A stretch of 64,000 nucleotides of DNA, taken from contig NW_020167560.1 in assembly GCF_001641265.1 (NCBI RefSeq), positions 1 to 64,000 on the forward strand, read 5' to 3'. The DNA comes from Pseudogymnoascus destructans. Taxonomy: Eukaryota; Ascomycota; Leotiomycetes; Thelebolales; Thelebolaceae. Each line of letters starts with the position of its first letter. Positions within the stretch are counted from its first letter, which is position 1. Positions 43,025 through 55,600 of this stretch are shown here, in pieces. The position numbers were made by a program, and so were the translations under genes. The notes beneath the pieces were generated by a model, which was not told where the DNA came from, made no database searches, and was given only the letters and a program-made list of their open reading frames with translations.

Positions 43025-44884
43025 ACGTACATGTATAGCGAAAGCGCCAAACAAGCGAAAGCGCCAAAATTATCTACCCTCACGACAAACATTGCGATAA
43101 ATCTACCACAACATTAGAAATCAATTGAAACTACTCGGAGTCCTCTTCCTCAGAGGTGTCTATTACAATCTGACACGTGCGCGCATTGTGCCCAGTCTCA
43201 CCACACTTGCCACAGCGACGGGCACGGGTTTCTTCCCTTGGCTTCCGACCACGGCTTGCCCTTATTTCCTGCTCTACCTGCTGCACAACATCCCTCTCAT
43301 CCTGTAGCTCTTGCGCCCCTTGTTGACTAAGTGATCCTCCTTGCTGTAGTCGTGTTTTCCTAGCTCTCCGGCGCTTGCTTAGTACTTCATTTGCCTGTCG
43401 TAGGTTTTGGTTCTCTCCCTTTAGCAGTGCTAATTGATGCATTATTTGCGATGCACCCTTTGTAAACTGGTCAACAGCTGCATAGATTGAGGTTGGAGAG
43501 CTATTTTGATGGCGTGAAATCCGAGTTTTAATAAATGTAGACTGTGACATAGCTTCAATTGGGTTGTTTGGTGTCTGAGAAACCCAAGGTTGAGCAGTAC
43601 CTGGGCGGGAGCTTGGAGGCGTTGGTGTCCTTAACTTAAGATCAAGTGTAGATATCACTCTCTCAGGGTCAAATGGAAGAAGCCCTGCCCCTCGGAACCC
43701 GCCTCAAATGTTACTTTCCGTCATTGTAGTGTTAAATGCAGCGTGGAAGGCAGGAAAGAAGTCATCCTTTGTAATATGAGAAATATGAGCCTGCATCATA
43801 TCTTCAATTTGCCGACCATAGGCCTGCTTTAACGGGCCAAAACAGCCAACATCAAGTGGCTGGAGTAGATGAGAAGAGTGAGCAGGCATACAAAGCGTAA
43901 TAATGTTGTGTTCCTTGCAGTACTCCTCAAACTCATCTGAGTGGTGGCTCTCATGACCATCAAGGACTAACAAGCGATAACCACCAACACTCCGGGCCTT
44001 TGTATGCTTCTCAAAGTGCTGAATCCAATCCATGCCTCTCTCGTTTGTAGTCCAGCCATTTTCAGTAACAGAAATCACCCAATCGCTTGAAAATCCACTA
44101 TTCTCATACCAAGATGTAAGGTGGTTTTTGCCTGCAACAATGATAAATGGTGGTACTGCCCAACCTTGAGAACTAACGCCTTGGATTACTGTAACCCATT
44201 CCCGATTACCAGGCTGTACCTTCTTTGCTTTTGCCCGCCCGTCTGAGCTTGTTACAACCATAGCAGTTGAGATAACGCCCATCATAAACCCAGTCTCATC
44301 AAAGTTGTAGATATCTGCTTCATCGATACCATATTTCGCAATTGTGTTACGCACAAGCTCAAACCAGCCATTAATAACTTCTGGATCTTCGCACTTAGCC
44401 CTCTGGTAGTCGTATTTGCGCTGAAAGCGTGTCTGGAGCTCTACACGCCGCTTAACAAAGTTTGAAGCCCAACGCGACCCAACGCGTGACGCGTCGCGTG
44501 TTGCAAGTAGTCGACTTGCCATATCTTCAACAACAGACAGCCGAGGAGGAAACCCTTTGGCAGCTAGGTCGAGTATATACTGAACAAGGACGTACTCCTC
44601 TAGGTTAGTTAATTTCCGTGAGTTGGCTTGGATATCGCGTCGTGAAGGTACACCTTCTAGACGACGACCTAGCTTGCGGTGGTCCACAGAATAGATCCTA
44701 GCAGCAACTCGAAGGCGTAACTTTGGGTCGCTTTGCATAGCCTGGATAGCTAGCACTAATTGGCTTTCATCGTTTTTATGGGGCATGTTTTGTTGTTGAG
44801 GAATTTAACATTTAGTTGGGGGGTTTGGTCACCGCATCATTTTGGCGCTTTCGCTTGTTTGGCGCTTTCGCTATACATGTACGT
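43025..44884 (-). mobile_element. Pogo-like element P4, copy 1
   Basis: 1860 bp with inverted ends starting ACGTACATGTATAGCGAAAG, each containing two AAGCGAAAGCGCCA units. TA duplications lie at 43023-43024 and 44885-44886. It is nearly identical to 60202-62061; I saw about seven substitutions between them, mostly transitions. Confidence 0.93.
43131..44786 (-). pseudogene. Pogo-like transposase with one in-frame TGA (P4 copy 1)
   Basis: Starts MPHKNDESQLVLAIQAMQSD. HTH and CENP-B-type HTH, then IYNFDETGFMMGV, LLVLDGHESHHSDEF and LLQPLDVGCFGPLK give all three catalytic acids in the first 360 residues. A TGA at 43704-43706 then interrupts the frame, after which the same frame continues with GGFRGAGLLPFDPE, a coiled segment and the knuckle CGKCGETGHNARTCQ. 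The truncated product would be a complete DDE core without the zinc knuckle. Confidence 0.85.
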
Positions 44885-44886
44885 TA

Positions 44887-45323
44887 TGATTACGACTACA
44901 TAATCATGATTATAATTGATTTTCTAACCCTGATAATAGTAACAATTTATCCGCTTTAGATAAAATTATCTATAGGACTAGAGACTACATCAACCACTAG
45001 TGATGAACGGAGTGGAGATCGCGCCTCGACCAGTGTGCAAGATATTAGGGGTCCATCTAGATGAACAATTGTACATGAATACCAGCTTTACAAAGCTGCA
45101 GCCAAGGCAACGGTTTAAGCCACAGCTCTGTCTACACTCTGAGGGCTTTGACTACAAGCAATGAGAATAGTAAATCAATCAATCAATCAATTTCTAATAC
45201 ATCTGCTAAGAGAGAGCGTGGGAATATTGATTTCCAGTATAGCGTTTCATTATACCCAATACAATATCATCAGCTTCACTTTGGAGTATTTATTACTAGC
45301 CCCAAAGTATTGGGTAACAGTAG
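44887..45323. other. Spacer between transposon cluster and gene cluster
   Basis: No gene seen. Contains an (AATC) microsatellite at about 45173-45191 and a CCAAAGTATTGGGTAA stretch that ends just before the monooxygenase stop. Confidence 0.4.
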
Positions 45324-46871
45324 TTATTGTTTAAGCATCCTCTCACACTCTCCCTTCGCTTCGGCCACCATTCGCCCAACATCGAAATCCCAGAGGTTTT
45401 TCGAACGGCTCTCGATGTCGGCCTTGATCTTAGCGGGATCGCTTCCTGTGGCCGGATGTCTCCACTCGTAAATGTCACCCATCTCCCGCGAGCTGCGAAC
45501 TAGCCACTGCGAGCGCTCAAGGCGGACAGTACTGTACGCTTGCAACGCTGCGGATACGGCTTTAATCTTGCTGAGCCCGCCCGCTTTGGACAAGGCCGTT
45601 TCCAGCACAGAGACCAGCACCAGTGCGTCTTCGACGCCCATGCACGCGCCAGCACCGTGGAAGGGGCTGCTAGCATGGGCAGCGTCGCCGGCGAGGCAAA
45701 CACGCCCACGCGCGTACGTGTCGGCGGGATTGTCGGCCATGTCGAAAATGGCCCATGCGAACACTTGGTCGGGCATCCTTTCTACTAGGTCTCGGATATG
45801 TGGGGCCCATTTGCTGAGCGCTGGGGCCAGTTCAGACTTGCTCACCTCCCGAGTCATCTTGTGTGGATCTGGCCACGGCTTCGGGTCGTGCACGAAGATA
45901 AATACGTTTGATAGCGTCCATTGAGCAACCTGTGGATCTGTTAACTCTGGCGTTCACTCGTATAGCATCCCAACCCTGACCGGTCTACCGAGCGGTAGAC
46001 TGAACAGTTGCAGGTTTAAAACTTACGGGGAAGGAAAGCATATGGGCATCCGGACCCATGTGCGCGCACTGGTTGTTCGCCTTGTCATCACCCAGAGCGG
46101 CGACAGCGTCGGCGATGGGGATTATGGCGCGGTAGGCAACCTTGTGGGTGAAGCTAGGGTGCGACGCTGGGTTGTCTTCGCCTAGCAAGAGTCGCCGCGC
46201 TGTTGAGTGGATTCCGTCGCATGCGATTACTGTACATACAACGCCGTCAGCGTCACGTTTGTGTACAAGACCAACATCTGGCCATGTGTTGTTGATGGGG
46301 TGGGCTCAGACGCACCTGCATCTGCCTGAGCGATGCTGCCATCAGCGAATCTAAGCTGGACGCCTTCGGCGTTCTCCGAGTAGCTCTCTAGGAATTTCCC
46401 AAACCTGATGACTCCGTCGGGCAACGACTTGGCCATCTCGCGGAGGTAGACGGAGCGAAGGCACCCTTTGTAGTCCAACTCGCGCGCCGACTGCTGAAAG
46501 AGCAGGAATTCCGCCGACTGAGCCGCCTCCTTACTGGCCGGGTTGAAACCGTCCCAGTAGCGATTCATCGCGTGACGGTTGGCCTCTCCAACACGCTGAA
46601 GGGCTTCGAGCAATGCCGGATTCAGTCTCTGCATGCATTCTCGCGCTACACCCGTAAACGCCATCGCGGCGCCCACTTCAGAGTAGTCGTTTGCCTTCTC
46701 GTAAATGGTCACTTTATGGCCTGCGTGCAGTAACCCGAGAGCTGTCGCCACGCCGATGATACCGGCTCCCACCACCGCAATGTCGAGCGAGGAGCTGGCG
46801 GCAGCGTAGCCATCCCTTTGCTCTTCATAAGAATGGACATCGTTCGTAGGCTGTGCTGTAGCTGTCGCCAT
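45324..46871 (-). CDS. FAD-dependent monooxygenase (salicylate hydroxylase-like)
   Basis: Three exons: 46871-46316, 46229-46027 and 45929-45324, with introns GTGCGT to GTACAG and GTAAGT to CCACAG; 454 residues, the usual length for the family. Rossmann FAD motif IAVVGAGIIGVATALGLL at residues 30-47, the DG motif (VIACDGIHSTARR) spanning the first junction, and the GD motif (CLAGDAAHASSPFHGAGA) near residue 340. It should hydroxylate or epoxidise a substrate using NAD(P)H and O2. It is divergent from the dehydrogenase at 47240 with 368 bp between starts, and is likely a tailoring enzyme for the nearby polyketide. No defect seen. Confidence 0.88.
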
Positions 46872-47239
46872 TTTGCAGATCGAAGGCTGTAGACGTGCGC
46901 TCGATGTTAAATGCCTTATTTATATCTCTATAATGCGGCCTTGCGGGCGATCTGACCGGCGTTGTTCTTGCGAGAAGTCAGACGGATGAAGATGTGTTCC
47001 TGAAGCTGATGCCTCCAGCGGGAAGTGGCACCCTTCCCCCGGAGTTTTGAAACTCCTTTGGTCCTCCACAGGAACTTTGCCAATGCGCTCCCCAACTCCA
47101 CATTAAACCAATGATATTTTGGACATGATAGTCCTGTACCTTTGCCGATTAATTATTTGCAACAAAAGCCCTTTGTTTTCCTCTAGTGCGTGCTGGCCGC
47201 CAACCGCCTCGTTTTCCCGCGGAATGATCCAGAAATAAA
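46872..47239. promoter_or_regulatory. Shared promoter region of monooxygenase and dehydrogenase
   Basis: 368 bp between two divergent ATGs, consistent with joint control. It contains GC-rich stretches (GCGGGAAGTGGCACC) and ACCAATGATATT, a CCAAT box, at about 47106. No experimentally known site can be assigned by eye. Confidence 0.45.
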
Positions 47240-48173
47240 ATGGCAACAGTGAAGTATGCCCTCGTTACCGGCTGCAGTACCGGAGGCCTCGGTTTTGCCC
47301 TCGCCAAAGCCTTTCGCGATCAAGGCTTCCACGTGCTGGCAACGGTGCGCAACGCCAACACAGCCGGCGCCCTCGTCGATGAGAGAGACATCGACATCCT
47401 CACACTTGACGTGACCTCGGCCGACTCGATCTCGTCATGCCTAGCGCAGGTGCGCAGCGCGACTGGCGACAAACTTGACATTCTGGTTAACAACGCTGGT
47501 GCCGCTATATTTGGGCCGCTCGTCCATGCCTCTATTGAGGATGGCAAGAACGCTTACGATGTCAATGTGTGGGGACCTTTGGCTATGACTCAAGCTTTTG
47601 CACCTCTCCTCATCGACTCCAAGGGCGTCATCCTGAACATCTCGTCCATTGCTGGTGCAGTGCCACTAGCTTGGCAAGGTACGTGTGCCCTCCTTTTCTT
47701 ATTTTTTTCTTTTTCCCCATTCCCTTCTTCGCGCCGCTCATCATTCTCTCTCTCACACATGACACACAGGATTATATAATAGCTCGAAAGCCGCCACGAC
47801 TTTTGTTTCAGAAACGCTCAAAATGGAACTGGCACCATTAGGCGTGCGAGTTGTAACAGCCATGGTCGGCGCGATGGGTACGCAGCTCTACGACGGCCAC
47901 GAGGTCTCTCTGCCGCCGGACTCGTACTACAAGTCTATTGAGGAGACCATCAAGAAACAATCGAGAGGCGAAATGCAAGCACCCTTTAACGAGCCCGTCG
48001 ACATCACTGCGCGCAGCCTTGTGAAGGACACGCTATCAGGACGCCGCGGGCAGATTTGGCGCGGCGGTGAGGCGGGTAGAGCTAGTATTCTCTCGTGGTT
48101 GGTACCTACTTCGTTGAGGGAGAGGATATTACATGCAGAGAGGGGGATCTATCAATTGAAGTACGAGAAATAG
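47240..48173 (+). CDS. Short-chain dehydrogenase/reductase
   Basis: Two exons, 47240-47678 and 47770-48173, intron GTACGT to CACACAG; 280 residues. Classical SDR signatures: cofactor motif TGCSTGGLGFALAKAF (residues 10-25), NNAG at about residue 90, catalytic Ser in ILNISSIAG and YNSSK (Tyr and Lys) right after the splice junction. Closest in feel to the Ayr1-type acyl-dihydroxyacetone phosphate reductases. In this cluster it probably reduces or oxidises a carbonyl of the polyketide product. No defect seen. Confidence 0.87.
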
Positions 48174-48253
48174 ACTTGAATCAATCCACGAATGTACCAA
48201 GATTTCATTGAGTACACAAGGTGAAATTTTGTATTCGTCTCACGCTTCCGAAT

Positions 48254-49096
48254 CTACAATGCCCTCAATTTCTCGTAAGTGGCTAATAACGCTGAAACAA
48301 CAGCAGCTACGTCCCAAGTTTTGATAGGAACGCGGTGATTCCCATCCCACTCCACCACCATGGTGGTCTCCGCCGTACAGCAGCGATTTAACAAATCTCT
48401 ATGCATAGCTAGGCCCTCATCTTGTAACCCATGCACATGCACGGTCGGCAGCTGCAAAATCGGCCCCTGGACCTCTTTTTCCCTCCTAAAGGAAGTCTGG
48501 AAATCTGAATACAGCTGGACGAGTGGTCCCCTACCCGCTAGCAGAACGGCAAAGCGGAACATCGGAACGTGGCTGGGCCTCAACATGCTCTGGTACGTCA
48601 ACTCAGAGAGCTCTATGCGATCCTGCTCCCTCAAAAGTAGGCTTGCGGCTATCTTGGCACCCTGGCTGAAGCCGAGCAGGCCAACCCACTCGCCCGTCGC
48701 GCCCGCCTCATCGTCTGTCCTCATGGCTTCGGCCAGAGACGCATCAATGGCGTCAATAACCTCACTTGGATCACTGTCGTGCACCGGCATTAGCACGTTG
48801 TTGGCGTGGTAAGGGGGTGTGGAGAAGGGGTTGTTCCCCGCTCCCGGGTGCGGTTTCATCCAGCTGCGGAAGGGGCCCCATTCCGAGTAGACAGACGTCA
48901 CGTCCGGACCGGGTTTGCTGATGTAGGGGGCGTCGGGGAAGACGAGGCGGAACGATTGCTCGAGGTGACACCTGATGACCCGGCATTGGGCGCGAAAGAT
49001 GCGTGAATTGGTGCCGCCACCATGGAGGCATAGGATGCGGGGGAGGGCAAGGGTTGGGTCGGGGCCGGGAACACCGTCTGCTGGTAGCCAAGTCAT
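48254..49096 (-). CDS. FSH1-type serine hydrolase, probable polyketide-releasing enzyme
   Basis: 280 residues from MTWLPADGVPGPDP; an upstream in-frame Met at 49279 would add 61 low-complexity residues and is less likely. Alpha/beta hydrolase with ILCLHGGGTNSRIF (oxyanion region), nucleophile GFSQGAKIA, Asp in HVHGLQDEG and His in WDGNHRVP. Proteins of this family paired with HR-PKS genes, such as LovG, release the finished chain from the acyl carrier protein. It is divergent from the PKS with 581 bp between starts, which fits that role. Intronless. Confidence 0.85.
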   Translation of the reverse strand: MTWLPADGVPGPDPTLALPRILCLHGGGTNSRIFRAQCRVIRCHLEQSFRLVFPDAPYISKPGPDVTSVYSEWGPFRSWMKPHPGAGNNPFSTPPYHANNVLMPVHDSDPSEVIDAIDASLAEAMRTDDEAGATGEWVGLLGFSQGAKIAASLLLREQDRIELSELTYQSMLRPSHVPMFRFAVLLAGRGPLVQLYSDFQTSFRREKEVQGPILQLPTVHVHGLQDEGLAMHRDLLNRCCTAETTMVVEWDGNHRVPIKTWDVAAVVSALLATYEKLRAL

Positions 49097-49677
49097 TGCC
49101 GTGTTTGTGATGGTGGAGATGGTGAATATGTGAGGCTGTTCTAATGGCTGGGGCTTGAGATTTGTTGTTGACGCTGCTGTGGGCGACGAGCGACTAAGAT
49201 CGCCGCTTCTGAAGTGACAGTGAGGTTCCCGAGCAACCAAGCAGATTCTCAAGGAAAAGATAGGAACGCCGTGGTCCACACAGGAGCTGAGATGGAATAC
49301 GGAGTACGCAGTATGTATTCCCGCTTGGAACAGCGATTAGTACTGCCATGTCCGCGATAGGTTCCTGGCCATTCGCAGACAATGGTTAGGCGGTGATTAT
49401 CGCATGTCCGGGGGCCAATGTGGTCAGCTCGGACTTACTTTAAGGTACGGCCCGCCGGACTTTTTTTTATCCGTTCTCAGTTAGCGCCAACACGCAGCGC
49501 TCCCATTGGTGTCATCGCTCCGCTCTATTAGGTTGGTGATTTAATATGAGAAAAAAGCAATTGAAGGATCAATCGATCAATATCACTGCCGTTTTCCTTT
49601 TGGCTTTACCATCTGCTTGTGATTGTAGTATCATCTCGTACTTATTTACCATATTGTCAAAAGGAGCAGTGCATAAG
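49097..49677. promoter_or_regulatory. Shared promoter region of hydrolase and PKS
   Basis: 581 bp between divergent starts. A CTCCCATTGG inverted CCAAT box is near 49500, and a T-tract lies at 49460-49470. Joint regulation of chain synthesis and release is inferred. Confidence 0.45.
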
Positions 49678-52600
49678 ATGGGCAACATTGGCACAGAACC
49701 GGCTACAGAGCCCATCGCCATAATCGGCATCAGCTGCAAGTTCGCTGGAGATGCGAGCAGTCCTAATGAACTGTGGAAGATGCTGGTTGAAGGGAGAGAT
49801 GCCTGGTCCGAGGTGCCTTCGTCTAGGTTTAACTTAAAAGGGTTCTTCCATCCCGATCCAGACAGGCGCGATACTGTGTGTTTGCCCGATACTAGAAAAA
49901 GAAATAGGCGGCGCCGCTGATGATCATGGTGTTGCTGACAGATGCACGTTCGGGGCGGCCACTTCTTGCAAGAGGACGTTGCACACTTTGACGCCCCTTT
50001 TTTCAACTTCTCCTCAGAACTCGCAGCGGTGAGGTCTTACCACCACACATACTTCCCTTCTGACGGCTGATATGATGTATTAATAGGCACTCGACCCTCA
50101 GTTCCGCCTCCAGCTCGAGTCTGTGTATGAGGCGCTAGAGAATGGTGAGTACTAACACCGCCTGCCAAAACCTATGGTTGTCCGGGCGCTTCATCTCAAG
50201 TAATTGCTGAAGATTCGCAGCGGGCCTTCCTTTGACTCAGGTCGCCGGTTCAGACACGTCCGTGTTCGCGTCATTGTGGAAAAATGACTACCGAGATGGC
50301 ATAATTCGCGACGAGCAAAACCTACCCAGGTCCCTCTATACTGGCACAGGTAGAGCCTTTGCGGCTGCCAGAATCTCTCACTTCTTCGATCTTCGAGGAG
50401 CTAGCATGACACTTGATACGGCTTGTTCTAGTAGCTTGGTAGCACTCCACCAGGCCGTTCAGAGCCTGCGGAGTGGAGAATCATCTATGGCCATCATTGG
50501 AGGCTCGAACTTGATATTGAACCCGGACACTTTCGTGTCCCTGGGGTCTACGGGCTTCTTGTCGGCTGAGGGCAAATCGTTTGCTTTTGATACACGAGCA
50601 AATGGTTACGGCCGAGGGGAAGGTGTTGCTACTTTAGTTATCAAGCGCTTAAAGGATGCATTATCGGCAGGCGACCCCGTGCGAGCTGTCATTCGCGAGA
50701 CTCTTCTCAATCAAGATGGTAAAACCGACAGCATAACATCGCCAAGCCAGATCGCGCAAGTGGCGCTAATGCGCGACTGCTATCACAAGGCTCGGCTCGA
50801 CCCACAAGACACGCAGTATGTCGAAGCCCACGGCACTGGTACCGAAATTGGAGACTCCATTGAAGCAGGTGCAATTGCTACAGTCTTCCAGCCCACAGCG
50901 AGTCAGCCTATGCGCATCGGCTCCATCAAGACTAACATTGGCCACACAGAGGTCACTAGCGGAGTGGCGGGGATAATCAAGGTGGTGCTAGCCCTGGAGA
51001 AGGGCATAATCCCGCCGTCCGTCAACTTCAATGAACCAAACCCAAGGGTACCATTAGAATCTGCCAACCTCAGGGTAGTAACCAAGGCCGAACAGTGGCT
51101 ACTAGGCCCCAACGGTGTCCGACGGGCCTCTATCAACAACTTTGGCGCTGGTGGCACTAATGCCCATGTCATCGTCGAAAGCGCAGAGCCTGCAACACCC
51201 CGCAACGACGGGCAGCAGTCGTCCCAGAAGTACAAGACAAAGGTGCTTGTTTTGAGCGCAAGGAGCGAACAGGCCTGCAAAAACCTAATCTCAAACTTGA
51301 AGGGCTACCTGGAAAGCAAGAAGGGGGTAGCCTGGGAGGAGGCGCTCTTGGAAAATGTCATGCATACCCTTGGGCAGCGCCGGACCTTACTTCCCTGGGT
51401 TGCGGCCCACCGCGTTCCTTTTTCGCGAGGCATCGATGAGGTCACTAAAGCTTTGGAATCGCTCCAATTCAAGCCAATCCGTGCAACACGGCGCCCGAGG
51501 ATTGGTATGGTGTTCAGCGGCCAGGGCGCTCAGTGGCACGCCATGGGCCGGGAGCTTATAATTGCGTACCCTCCTTTTAGGGCTTCTCTCGAGGAAGGCG
51601 AGATATATCTAAAGGAATTCGGCGCAGACTGGTCGGTGATTGAAGAGCTTCACCGCGACGCTGACACCACCAAGGTTAACGACACTGCGATTAGTATACC
51701 CATCTGCGTCGTCCTTCAGATCTCACTGGTGCGGCTGCTTCATGCTTGGGGAATCACACCGACCGCGGTTGCCAGTCACTCAAGCGGAGAGATTGCTGCT
51801 GCCTACGCGGTTGGCGCACTGAGCTACAAGTCGGCGATGGCGGCTGCCTACTATCGTGCTGTAATCACCGCCGCTGACACGAGCCGTCGCAATGGGGCCT
51901 CCAAAGGAGGCATGATCGCCGTCGGTGCAGGTATTGAGGATACAGAGTCCTACCTGGGTCGGCTGAAGAGCGGCAAGGCCGTCGCAGCGTGCATTAACAG
52001 CCCGTTAAGCGTCACAGTAGCCGGAGATGTCTCTGCAGTACAAGAAATTGAAGACATGGCCAAAGCCGATGGCATTTTCGCTCGTAAACTCCGTGTGGGC
52101 ACGGCCTATCACTCACATCATATGGATCCAATTGCTCAACCCTATCGCGAAGCGCTTCTTAACCATCTGACCCAATCCGCAGATGTGGGTGATGCACTCG
52201 ATTCCGTTTTATTCTGCTCGGCCGTCACTGGCGGTCGGATCTACAGTGTTAACGAACTCACCGAGCCGGAGCACTGGGTCAAGAGCTTGACGCAGCCGGT
52301 GCGATTCGTCGATGCCATATCGGACATGGTGCTAGGCGACTTTGATCCATCTGGCACCAGTGTCGATGCTATCATCGAGGTCGGCCCACACTCGAATCTA
52401 GGCGGTCCTATCAAGGAGGTCATGGATCTTCCGGAATTCAACGGCATTCAGATCCCATACTACAGTTGCCTCTTGCGTAAGACCAACGCTAGGGACAGTA
52501 TGCAAGATCTCGTTGCTAGCCTGCTACGTGAGGGTTTTGCGATTAACCTCGGACCTGTCAACTTCCCTTGGGGCTAATGGCCGCACGTCCGCGTATTGAC

Positions 52601-55600
52601 TGACCTTCCTTCCTACCCCTGGGACCACCAAACTCGGCACTGGCACGAGTCACGAGTCAATAGAGCCATCCGGGAGAGATCGCAGCCGCCGAATGACCTA
52701 CTCGGGTCGCTCGAGCCGTGGGCAAACCCTCGTATCCCATCCTGGCGGCAGATATTCCGCATCGATGACGCACCCTGGGTCAGAGACCATATTATAGATT
52801 CCAGCAGCTTATACCCTGCCGCTGGTTTTATCTGTCGAGCAATTGAGGCTATGTCCCAGATGGTCAGGATGGAAGAGATTGACAATGTTACCAAGGCTGT
52901 CATAGGGTACTGCCTGCGAGACATTGATATCCAACAGGCTCTCGTTGTGCCTGACGGTGATGGAGGTGTTGAGATCCAGACCAGTCTCAGCCCGGTCGGT
53001 GACAAAGCAATCGGCTCGCAGGGCTGGATGCAGTTTGTCATTTCCTCTGTAACAACAAACTCCAAATGGACTCAGCATGCAACGGGCATGATCTCGGTTG
53101 ACCTAGGTGTTACCGGTGAAATGTTGAACATTGGCACAACAGTGGCCGAGAAGAAATCATCAACCGACTCAACTCAAGCTTTCGATGTCGACGACTTTTA
53201 CAACAGCATGCAATCATCTGGTATCAAGTATGGACGTACTTTCCGTAATATCAAGACGGTGGTCCAATCGGGCAAGTCCAAATTGTCTGAAACCACATTC
53301 GGTGTGGCCGATACTCTAATGCCTAAATCCTTGCCTGACAGCCACATTCTGCACCCGACCACGCTCGATTCCGTCATTCAGGCGGCCTACACTACCTTAT
53401 CTGAGGCTCAGCTCAAGCAAGGTAGCCTTAAAGTGCCACAATCAATCTCAAAGTTGTGGGTGTCGAATGGCATCTCCCGCAAGGCCGGCCACCTATTCAA
53501 GGCTTACTCCTCACGCAGCCGCGGTGATGCACGGAGTATGGTGGCCGATATTCTAGTCATGGATGATGACAATAACAAGACCATTGATCACGTCCTGAAG
53601 ATGAATGGCTTGGTGCTAAGAACTGTTGGCGCAGGAGTTGTTAGCTCCGAGCGACAACAGTCGAAGCCGTGGGAGAGAGAAATATGCAACAAACTGAAAT
53701 GGGCACCTGACATGTCCCTCGCCACGATGGCAGCCTTGAACACCATCAAGCAGCAGTTGAGCAGCCCTCCCGACCCGAAAGAAGCTCGCGTGGTCATAGA
53801 TCTACGCCGAATTTGCATCTATTTCATACGCGACGCGCTTGCGGCACTGACCGAGTCCGACATAAAGCTGTTGAATGATCACCACAGGAAATATTACACG
53901 TGGCTGCAGAACCAACTTCAGCTCGCGAAGGCTGGCAAGCTCGGCCCCGACAGCGCACAATGGACGTCCGACGACGATTCGGAATGTCGCAGGCGAATGG
54001 CTGAAGCAACTAAGGCCACTGTTAATGGTGAGATGGTGTGCCAACTGGGTCCTCATCTGGCTGCCATGCTCCGTCGTGACACGCCGCCACTCGAGTTGAT
54101 GATGGAGGGAAAGCTACTATTCAAGTACTACAGCAATATGCTCAAAGCCGACCGGTCTTTTAAGCACCTGGCTAGTCTGTTGCAGCGCATCGTGCACAAG
54201 AATCCGCGTGCGCGCATTCTAGAGATCGGCGGTGGTACGGGTGGCGAGACGCGGTACGCACTTAAGGCCTTGGGTACGGCGCAGACTGGGGGTCCTATGG
54301 CGTCGTTGTATCACTTTACCGACATCTCGGCGGCTTTCTTTGAGGCGGCGGAGGCCGAGTTTGGGGAATGGAGGGAAATAATGGAATACAGCAAGTTTGA
54401 TGTAGAGAAAGACCCAGCCAGCCAAGGGTTCGAGTGTGGCAGCTACGACATTGTCATCGCCTGCCAGGTCTTGCACGCGACCAAGTCTATGGCCAACACT
54501 ATGGAAAATGTGCGCAAGCTGCTGAAGCCAGGCGGGAGCCTACTGATGGTGGAGACAACCAAAGATCAAGTGGATGTGCAGTTCGTCTTTGGGCTGCTTC
54601 CTGGCTGGTGGCTCAGCGAAGAGGGGGAGAGAACATCCAGCCCATCCCTTAGTGTCCCCCTCTGGGACCGAGTCTTGAAGGGCGCAGGTTTCACAGGAGT
54701 GGAGTTTGAAGTGCATGATTGCGAGAGCGAGGACATGTACTCGATAAGCACCATCATGTCAACCGCTCTCCGTTCGCAGCCCCCAAGACTGGCTTCAGAA
54801 AACATCGTGCTCATCGCCAGCAGCAAGGCGCCTCCCCCAAGTAGCTGGTGTGAAGTTCTGCAGAGTTCCATTGCTACCACGACAGCCATTGATAGGCATT
54901 TGCCGACCGTGCAGATGCTAGAGTCCTCGGCAGCATCAGAGTACACTGGGAAGATCTGTGTCGTTTTGGCCGAAGTGAGTCGGCCATTACTTCAAAACCT
55001 TGACGCAGTAGAGCTAGAGGGCATTAAAGCTATTGTCACCTCATGCAAGGGGCTTCTCTGGGTGACCCATGGAGGTGCGGTCGACTGCGAGCAGCCGGAT
55101 CGCGGGCTCGCAGTTGGCTTCATGCGCTCCCTGCGCAATGAGTATGTGGGACGTAAGTTCTTGACCTTGGATTTGGACCCTAAGACGCCAGTCTGGTCCG
55201 AAAAGTCCACGCCCATTATCCTTCAGATCCTAAAGACGGAGTTTGCGAGCGCGGGTGGCACTTTGGCATACGATGCGCCAAGCGAATTCGAGTACGCCGA
55301 GCGAGACGGATTCGTTTTGGTCCCAAGACTACACAAGAACGTTGATGGAAACAAGATCATTTTGCCCGAACCAATAGACTACTTTGCCAAAGATAGTATG
55401 CCGATTGAGCTATTCCTCCAGGCAGACTATCCACTGAGCTTGCAGGTAGGCGTCCCAGGCTTGCTAGACACGCTCGTGTTCGACCATGATGTTCAGCCGG
55501 GAATCCGTGATGACGGAACCATTCAAGAAGAAGCGGTTCAGATAGAACCACAAGCATACGGAGTGAACATCAGCGATGCTTTAGTGGCCTTGGGCCAGCT

